From Rubricoccus marinus (lineage in GTDB: Bacteria > Bacteroidota > Rhodothermia > Rhodothermales > Rubricoccaceae): a stretch of DNA of 64,000 bases. The notes below the pieces were generated by a model, which saw only the letters and a program-made list of their open reading frames with translations, searched no databases and was not told where the DNA came from. Location of the stretch: NCBI RefSeq assembly GCF_002257665.1, contig NZ_MQWB01000001.1, forward strand, positions 2,500,843-2,564,842, in the 5' to 3' direction. Position numbers and translations under genes: made by a program. Below, piece by piece: positions 58,967 through 64,000 of this stretch; the stretch's first letter is position 1, and every line of letters starts with the position of its first letter.

Positions 58967-59368
58967 ATGTCTTCCCGCTCCCGCACGATGCCCTCCATCC
59001 CCACCGCGTCCATGTCCGACGTGGCGTTCCTCCTGCTCGTGTTCTTTCTCGTCGTGACCGCCTTCCGCGAGGACATCGGCCTCCGCACCGATCTGCCGCC
59101 GCTGACCGAGCAGCGCGAGGGCGTGCGCGAGATCCTCCACGTCCAGATCTCCGCCTCTGGCGAGATGGCGGTCGAGGGCGAACCTCTGGCGCCAGAGGCC
59201 GTGCGCGAGCGCGTGTCGACGTTCGCCGCAGGCGGCGGGCCGGTCGAGGTAAAATCCCACCGCCTGGCACCATACGCGGCCTACGTCGGCGCGCTGGACG
59301 CCGTGCTGCAGGGACACCGGGACATAGGGGCCACGCCCCGGCTCTCGCTGCCGCAGCCGGCGGAATAG
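58967..59368 (+). CDS. ExbD/TolR-family biopolymer transport protein
   Basis: A 133-residue inner-membrane protein of the ExbD/TolR type. The start is ATG 58967 (MSSRSRTMPSIPTASMSD). One membrane helix (VAFLLLVFFLVVTAF, about 17-32) is preceded by the conserved Asp of the proton path (SMSDVAFLL). The periplasmic domain has ILHVQISASGEMAVEGEPL and ends near GATPRLSLPQPAE. It normally works with ExbB/TonB, but no ExbB or TonB gene is in the window. It is transcribed divergently from the sigma factor. The upstream part of the long plus-strand frame in which it lies (from 57425) is not coding. Confidence 0.85.
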   Translation: MSSRSRTMPSIPTASMSDVAFLLLVFFLVVTAFREDIGLRTDLPPLTEQREGVREILHVQISASGEMAVEGEPLAPEAVRERVSTFAAGGGPVEVKSHRLAPYAAYVGALDAVLQGHRDIGATPRLSLPQPAE

Positions 59369-59597
59369 ACCCTCCGGCCGACCAAGGGGCCAAGGCACCC
59401 ACGGAGACGCACGAGGCCTGTAGGACAAACTCTATACCTTCGGCCCGGTGGCTGCTGTCGCCAGAGGCCAAAACGTTGCGAGGCAGGGGATAGAGCCCTA
59501 CGGCGGGTTCTCGGTGCTGAAGCAGACCCGCCCATCCGGCGCGACCTTCGCGCCGCGCACTCCGGGCGTGCGTTTGCTCCCACCACCCTCACTTGCC

Positions 59598-60842
59598 ATG
59601 CTGTCCCGACTCTTTTCTCTCGCGTTCGCGCTCACCCTTTTAAGCGCCTGTGATACCGGCCAGGACGGAACCGACGCAATGGTCACCGTCACGGGGTCCG
59701 TCACGGACGAGAGCGCCTCTTCCCTTACATCGAGCGCGTCGTCGGCTCCCGTCGAGGGCGCCACCGTTACCGCTTCTCGGGTCTCCGCCAGAGGCTCGCT
59801 TTCTGCCCTCTCAGGTTCTGCCACGACCAACGCGAGCGGTCAATACACGCTCACGACAGACGCCACCGCGGACGCTACGGTCATCGCGGCCACGCGCCAG
59901 AGCTTCGCCGCGCGCGCGCTCCTCGAAGCCGGCGCGGCCTCTGGCGCGCAGGTCATGGCCCCGCCGATGACGGCCGAAACCAGCGCCGAAGCCGACGTGT
60001 TCGTGGCCGTCCGTGCTCGCGAAAGCGCAGCCGACGCTGCGGACGTCATCCTGTTCGTCACCGCCGACGTCGCGGCCGACATTCGCGCCGCCGCCACGAC
60101 CGCTGCCGATGTGGCCGCCTCGATCGACGCCGCGCTCGCGGCTGAGGCGTCGGCCTCTGGCGCGTCGTCATCCGAGGCTGAGGAGGTTGAGACCACGCGC
60201 CGTGAGAACGCAGCCACGTTCCGCGTAGCGCTTGCCGCGTCCTCGAGCTCGAGCGCCCGCGCGCAGGCGTTCTCGCGCTTCGAGACCGACTACGAGGACG
60301 CGTTCGCCCAGACCAGCGTGACGCTGAACGCCAGGGCCAGGGCGTCCCAGGCTCGGACCAAGGCGCTTATCCGCTTTAGCAACAACCTCTCTGCACAGGC
60401 CCGCCTCTCCATGCGCCGCCGTGCTCGCATCGCAACGGCACGCACGACGGCCCTGGCCGTGGAGGCCGCGTTCCGCGCCAGAGGCGCATCCAACGCGCGG
60501 CTCACGGCGCTGGCGCAGGCCCGAGCCAACCTGATCGCGTCGCTGGAATCTGCGGGCAACGACAACGCGCAGAACCAGGTGGAAAGCACGTACGCCGCTG
60601 TTGTCCGCGCGGAGCTCGCGCAGGAGACCAACCTCTCGGCCGCGCAACTCAGCGCCGCCGCGCAGGCGTCCTCCGCCGCGCGAGCAACGTTCAACACGGC
60701 ACTCGCTGCCTCCCCCTCGGGCGCGACGATCGGGACCGCAACGGTCTCGTACTTCAGCGCAGTCGAGAGCGGCGCCCGGACGGCCTTCGGGGCGGACGCC
60801 AGCCTCGCCATCGAGGCCTTCGCGCTTGTAAGCCTGTATTGA
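59598..60842 (+). CDS. Alanine-rich lipoprotein with N-terminal carboxypeptidase-regulatory-like domain
   Basis: A 414-residue predicted lipoprotein. It starts at ATG 59598, with signal MLSRLFSLAFALTLLSAC and lipobox Cys18 before DTGQDG. Residues ~30-115 form a beta-sandwich of the carboxypeptidase-regulatory type (VTVTGSVTDESASS, GATVTASRV, TTNASGQYTLTTDA). The rest is strongly Ala/Ser/Arg-rich and probably helical (SSSSSARAQAFSRFETDYEDAF, ALAQARANLIASLESAG). No enzyme motif is visible. It could be a surface-layer or cell-envelope spacer protein. The 229-bp leader holds a weak TACCTTCG -7-like element near 59435. Confidence 0.75.
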   Translation: MLSRLFSLAFALTLLSACDTGQDGTDAMVTVTGSVTDESASSLTSSASSAPVEGATVTASRVSARGSLSALSGSATTNASGQYTLTTDATADATVIAATRQSFAARALLEAGAASGAQVMAPPMTAETSAEADVFVAVRARESAADAADVILFVTADVAADIRAAATTAADVAASIDAALAAEASASGASSSEAEEVETTRRENAATFRVALAASSSSSARAQAFSRFETDYEDAFAQTSVTLNARARASQARTKALIRFSNNLSAQARLSMRRRARIATARTTALAVEAAFRARGASNARLTALAQARANLIASLESAGNDNAQNQVESTYAAVVRAELAQETNLSAAQLSAAAQASSAARATFNTALAASPSGATIGTATVSYFSAVESGARTAFGADASLAIEAFALVSLY

Positions 60843-60849
60843 GCCTTTC

Positions 60850-60882
60850 CGCCAGAGGCCGCCATCGAGGTGGCCTCTGGCG
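60850..60882. terminator. Bidirectional motif hairpin between convergent genes
   Basis: CGCCAGAGGCC (60850-60860) and GGCCTCTGGCG (60872-60882) form a perfect 11-bp stem with an 11-nt loop, just after the lipoprotein stop (60842) and before the convergent gene's stop (60943). It is well placed to end transcripts from both sides. Confidence 0.7.
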
Positions 60883-60942
60883 ACGGTTTCGGTCGCGCCT
60901 ACCGTTTTGCTCGGCCGGTCTGGGTTACGCCAGAGGCCTCCT

Positions 60943-62022
60943 CTAGAGGTTCTGGGCCGTTGGCGACCACTTGAGAACCGTCAACTGCCCCGTGCCGTCG
61001 CTGGCGTAGACGTAGCCGCTGGCGGAGGGCAGCGTGGCGCCCCAGTTGCCGTCCATCGTCACGTCGTCGTGGCGCGGGTAGGTGTCGTGGTGCGCGACAA
61101 CAGTGGGCGAGGCTGGGTCTAGGAGATCCAGCACGTACATGCCGGCGGTGTAGTGCGAGACGAAGGCGTAGCGGCCCCGCACGAGCGCGTTGTGCGCGAT
61201 GCGGTTGGCGCCCAGCCACTCCCCCACGAGCGTCGGGTTGTCCAGGTCCTCCACGTTCCACACCTTGAGCGTCTTTTCCGCCGTCTCCTCGGTCGTGACC
61301 ACGTGGCGGCCGTCGTCGGTCGGCCAGATGTTGTGGACGTAGCCCGCCGCCGGGACCACCACGCGGCCCTTGAGGGCGGGCGCGGCCTTGTCCGTCATGT
61401 CCCAGACGGAGAACGACGGCGTGCGGCCTTCGGCGACATAGAGCGTGTCGCCTCTGGCGTAGATGTCGTGCACGTCCGGCACCTCCACGCTGCCGACGAA
61501 AGCGGGCGCAGCGGGGTTCGCGAGGTCCAAAACGTGGATCGTGGAGCCGTCCGAGTTGAGCACGTAGGCGTGCCCCGTCACGGTGTCGATCGACAGGTTG
61601 TGTGAGGACACGAGCGCGTCGTCTGGCCCGCGCACGACGGCCACTTCCTCCGCGCGGTGCGGCAACCCGCGGAGGTCGATGACCTGTAGGCCCTCGCTCC
61701 GTCCGTACGCTTCAGTGACGACGTATGCGAAGCCGCCGTAGGTCTTGATGTCGCGCCAGAACCAGCGCGCCCGCTCCGTCGGCCCCGGGATCTGCGCCAC
61801 GATCTCCAGCGAAGGCACGGCCACGATGGAGACGCCCTCCAGATCGCCCATGATGGCGTACTCCGCCCCGTCGCCGGCCACGTAGCCCCACACGTCGGAG
61901 CCGCCCGTCTCGATCTCGCTGTTCACGATCGCCGGCAGATCGACCGTCCCGATCAGTTCGAGGCTCTGGGCACTTCCCGCCAGAGGCGCGAGGCAAATGG
62001 CGAGGGCGAGGAGGCGATGCAT
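60943..62022 (-). CDS. LVIVD-repeat (choice-of-anchor B-type) secreted beta-propeller protein
   Basis: A ~359-residue exported protein. From ATG 62022 the signal peptide is MHRLLALAICLAPLAGSA. About seven LVIVD-like repeats follow: LQVIDLRGLPHRAEEVAVV, IHVLDLANPAAPAFVGSV, LKVWNVEDLDNPTLVGEW and MYVLDLLDPASPTVVAHH. HNLSIDTVTGHAYVLNSDG and HNALVRGRYAFVSHYTAGMYV supply conserved histidines seen in this family. It has no T9SS tail in frame. A secreted or periplasmic binding function is likely; the ligand is unknown. An ATG at 62100 would add 26 residues without homology. Confidence 0.85.
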   Translation of the reverse strand: MHRLLALAICLAPLAGSAQSLELIGTVDLPAIVNSEIETGGSDVWGYVAGDGAEYAIMGDLEGVSIVAVPSLEIVAQIPGPTERARWFWRDIKTYGGFAYVVTEAYGRSEGLQVIDLRGLPHRAEEVAVVRGPDDALVSSHNLSIDTVTGHAYVLNSDGSTIHVLDLANPAAPAFVGSVEVPDVHDIYARGDTLYVAEGRTPSFSVWDMTDKAAPALKGRVVVPAAGYVHNIWPTDDGRHVVTTEETAEKTLKVWNVEDLDNPTLVGEWLGANRIAHNALVRGRYAFVSHYTAGMYVLDLLDPASPTVVAHHDTYPRHDDVTMDGNWGATLPSASGYVYASDGTGQLTVLKWSPTAQNL

Positions 62023-62168
62023 AGCGGCGGCGTGGGTGACGTGCCGGATGGTACGGCCTCTGGCGCCAGCGGCGATCGCGTCTGCGCAAACGGCACTCAA
62101 GGGCGTCCCGCGATGCCCTCAAGACTCTACGGACCGAGCTGCCATTCGCGCAGCGGGTGCAAACAGAC

Positions 62169-62199
62169 GAGGCCTCTGGCGGGGTTCGCCAGAGGCCTC
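62169..62199. terminator. Perfect 13-bp motif hairpin
   Basis: GAGGCCTCTGGCG (62169-62181) and CGCCAGAGGCCTC (62187-62199) flank a GGGTT loop. It lies after the M1 peptidase stop on the minus strand (62244), together with a second imperfect palindrome at 62215-62234. It is the longest perfect motif stem in the window. Confidence 0.7.
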
Positions 62200-62214
62200 G
62201 CGGATTCAACAGGG

Positions 62215-62234
62215 CGCTTCTGGCGCCAGAGGCG
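62215..62234. terminator. Imperfect motif palindrome next to the M1 peptidase stop
   Basis: CGCTTCTGGC followed by GCCAGAGGCG forms a 20-bp palindrome with one mismatch pair, 10 bp after the stop codon at 62244. It is the first of two tandem hairpins a transcript would meet. Confidence 0.55.
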
Positions 62235-62243
62235 CGTCAGAGG

Positions 62244-64000
62244 CTACGCGTTCACGCCCAGCACGTCGTCCACGCTGTCGGACGTGATGAAGTGGTAGCC
62301 CGGACGCGCGGCGCGGTAGATGCGGTCCGCGATGGGCTTGCCCCACTCGCTCGCGGCGAGATCGCGGAAGAGCGGGAGGACGAACTTGCGGCGGCCCTGG
62401 GAGGTGAGGAACAGCTCCAGAGATGGCACCGCCGGGTCGTATTCGTTCGCGATGGCGGTCTTGAGCCACGCGAAGCGGATCTCGCTGTTGCCCGTATCGC
62501 TGAAGCCGAACGCCTCATCCAGGTTGGCGAGTTGGACGGGCTTCAACTCGCCCGGAAGCGACTGCATAAAGTGCAGCCACTCGTGCGTGCTCCAGCCCTC
62601 GGTCTCCAGCTCGCCCGGAGCCGTCCCGCTGGCGAACGCCTCCGCCTGCGCCTCGGCGCGAGCGAACGCGGCCGACTCTACGCGCGGCGCGTTGGCGGGA
62701 AGGCCCGGTCCGTCGATCCACGCCTCCGGGTTGACCTCGTCGCGCAGGGCGGGGTTGCCCTTGAAGAGGTTGGCGTCGAGGTCCGCCAGAAGCCGGTCCG
62801 TCGTCATGGGCTGGAAGGCATGGCGGTCGAAGTAGCCGCGCAACCACGCGTCGAACGCCTCGCGGCCGGCGGCCTCCTCCATCGTGCGGAGGAACAGCGC
62901 GCCCTTGTCGTAGGCGATGGCGTTCATGCCATCGTCGGGGTCACGGCCGACGAGGTTGAGGCGAAGGTGCTGATCGGCCTCGTCAAGGCCGGTGATCTCC
63001 TCGTCGAGCCCGGTGCGCGAGAGGCTTTCGAGCATCTGCGCGTACTCCGGGCCGGAGACCTCCTCCATGATGCGGTTCTCGAAGTAGGAGGTAAAGCCCT
63101 CGTTGATCCAGAAGTCGTCCCAGGTGGCGTTGGTGACGAGGTTGCCACTCCACGAGTGCGCGAGCTCGTGCGCGACGAGGCTGACGAGCGAGCGGTCGCC
63201 CGCGAGGATCGTCGGCGTGGCAAAGGTCAGCAGCGGGTTCTCCATGCCGCCGAAGGGGAAGCTCGCGGGGAGCACGAGGACGTCGTAGCGGCCCCAGCGG
63301 TACGGTCCGTACAGCTCCTCGGCGGCGTCCATCATCGCGTCCACGTCCACGAACTCGCTCGCGGCGGACTCCACGACGGTCGGCTCCGCCCACACGCCGG
63401 TCCGCTCGCCGATCTCGCGGAACTCCAAGTCTCCAATCGCGAGCGCGATGAGGTACGGCGGCACGGCCTTGTCCAGTTCAAAGCCGAACGTCCGCGCGCC
63501 CTCGCCAGAGGCCACGGGATCGTCGCCGTTGCCCTCGGCGCTCATGACGGCGGTGAGGGATTCGGGGACCGTGATCTCGGCCTCGTAGGTCTGCCGGATG
63601 CCGGGGCTGTCCTGCGTGGGCACCCACGTGCGCGTGAGGATGGCCTGGCCCTGCGTGAACAGGAACGGCTGGCCGCTGGCGGTCTGCTCCGGGCGGAGCC
63701 ACTGCACGGCGGCGGCCTCTGGCGAGGTGCGGTAGCGGACCGTGATGGTCTCGCCGCTCTCGGGAATCTGGACGGTGAGCGGCGCGCCGAGAAGCGGGTC
63801 GGACTCTCCGACCTCGTAGGCGAGCGAGTCGCCAGAGGCGTCCATCACGCCTTCGATGGTCAAGTCCCGCACGTCGAGCACGATCTCCTCGGCGCCCTCG
63901 GCGGCCTCAAACGTGAGCGTGGCCATGCCGCTCAGTTCTTTGAGGTCGAAATCAGCGTCGAGGTCCAGCGCGACGTGCGTGACGCGCGCCTCCTCAGGCT
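62244..64000 (-). CDS. M1-family metalloaminopeptidase (leukotriene A4 hydrolase-like), 5' end missing
   Basis: The reading frame is open to the window edge and continues past the internal ATG at 63926 with HVALDLDADFDLKELSG, the usual N-terminal strand of this family, so the true start lies outside. GGMENPLLTFATPTIL (exopeptidase G-x-M-E-N), the zinc site HELAHSWSGNLVTNATWDDFWINEGFTSYFE (quoted in part: HELAH with the downstream Glu in NEGFTSY) and a C-terminal helical domain with LFRDLAASEW are visible. It removes N-terminal residues from peptides. The C-terminal end is complete. The part present is ~585 residues. Confidence 0.9.
   Translation of the reverse strand, partial: PEEARVTHVALDLDADFDLKELSGMATLTFEAAEGAEEIVLDVRDLTIEGVMDASGDSLAYEVGESDPLLGAPLTVQIPESGETITVRYRTSPEAAAVQWLRPEQTASGQPFLFTQGQAILTRTWVPTQDSPGIRQTYEAEITVPESLTAVMSAEGNGDDPVASGEGARTFGFELDKAVPPYLIALAIGDLEFREIGERTGVWAEPTVVESAASEFVDVDAMMDAAEELYGPYRWGRYDVLVLPASFPFGGMENPLLTFATPTILAGDRSLVSLVAHELAHSWSGNLVTNATWDDFWINEGFTSYFENRIMEEVSGPEYAQMLESLSRTGLDEEITGLDEADQHLRLNLVGRDPDDGMNAIAYDKGALFLRTMEEAAGREAFDAWLRGYFDRHAFQPMTTDRLLADLDANLFKGNPALRDEVNPEAWIDGPGLPANAPRVESAAFARAEAQAEAFASGTAPGELETEGWSTHEWLHFMQSLPGELKPVQLANLDEAFGFSDTGNSEIRFAWLKTAIANEYDPAVPSLELFLTSQGRRKFVLPLFRDLAASEWGKPIADRIYRAARPGYHFITSDSVDDVLGVNA

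Larger units (their letters stand above)
1..64000. repeat. Dispersed iterated motif GCCTCTGGCG / CGCCAGAGGC, about 150 copies
   Basis: Counting the 8-mer core CCTCTGGC or GCCAGAGG by eye gives roughly 27, 22, 14, 15, 23 and 37 copies in successive 10-kb bins and 14 in the last 4 kb, about 150 in total, 74 in one orientation and 78 in the other. A rough random expectation at ~63% GC is about 4. Most copies extend to the 10-mer with a leading G and trailing G. Copies lie both within genes and in spacers. The core is GCC-TCT-GGC, an inverted repeat with an asymmetric centre. Numbers may be off by a few. Confidence 0.93.

Noticed and set aside
1-64000. Motif as a Chi or KOPS-type polar sequence
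   Set aside because: Both orientations are equally frequent (about 74 and 78), with no strand bias along the window.
1-64000. Motif as a mobile-element remnant or transposon end
   Set aside because: Copies share only ~10 bp, have no common flanks or target duplications, and sit inside conserved genes without disrupting them.
1-64000. tRNA, rRNA, riboswitch or insertion-sequence genes
   Set aside because: Scanning both strands showed no cloverleaf-type segment, rRNA-like block, recognised riboswitch or transposase gene.

Overview
The window reads as a chromosome segment of a high-GC member of the Bacteroidota/Rhodothermota, probably a marine Rhodothermales relative near Rubricoccaceae. That placement is an inference from four things. 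Two secreted proteins carry type IX secretion C-terminal tails. Start codons generally lack a Shine-Dalgarno sequence. One gene has a TAnnTTTG-type promoter element. Complex I genes are arranged nuoA-B-C-D-E-(x)-F-(lipoprotein)-G-H. Almost all genes lie on the minus strand and many overlap by 4 bp (ATGA), so transcription runs from high to low coordinates.

Region 1 (about 1-41,060) is a very large surface-glycan locus. At its transcriptional start are a Wzc-like copolymerase/ATPase and a Wza-like SLBB export protein, then a WbpP-like epimerase, a WbpA-like UDP-sugar dehydrogenase and a PglK/MsbA-like ABC flippase. Next comes a run of eight genes in almost the Campylobacter jejuni order for CMP-legionaminic acid synthesis (LegB, LegC, LegG, LegI, PtmE, PtmF, LegF, PtmA), followed by a polysialyltransferase-like gene and a GT8 gene broken by a T7 tract. 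An AT-richer island (sulfotransferases, deacetylase, GT8) follows. Then come GT4 glycosyltransferases, GNAT/FemAB acyltransferases, a polymerase-like membrane protein, a deacetylase, an AsnB-type amidotransferase, a second nonulosonate synthase fused to a cytidylyltransferase plus a HAD phosphatase, and finally a bacillosamine-type initiation set (GT4, PglC-like, PglD-like, PglE-like). Together they predict an undecaprenyl-linked, possibly sulfated glycan with legionaminic acid and perhaps a second nonulosonic acid.

Region 2 (41,351-51,035) is a nuoA-H operon for complex I, with two unrelated small genes inside it and hairpins in several spacers. nuoI-N are not in the window.

Region 3 (51,361-64,000) holds secreted and housekeeping genes: two type IX secreted proteins, an S9 peptidase, PurB, an ECF sigma factor next to a 9-copy heptanucleotide repeat, divergent ExbD and alanine-rich lipoprotein genes, an LVIVD-repeat protein and a partial M1 aminopeptidase.

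The most striking feature belongs to no gene. The oriented near-palindrome GCCTCTGGCG (complement CGCCAGAGGC) recurs about 150 times by eye, in both orientations equally, inside and between genes. Between genes it often forms inverted pairs that make hairpins after stop codons. It is absent from the AT-rich island at 20.76-24.47 kb. It behaves like a DNA-uptake sequence or a HIP1-type iterated motif, and I know of no description of it for this lineage.
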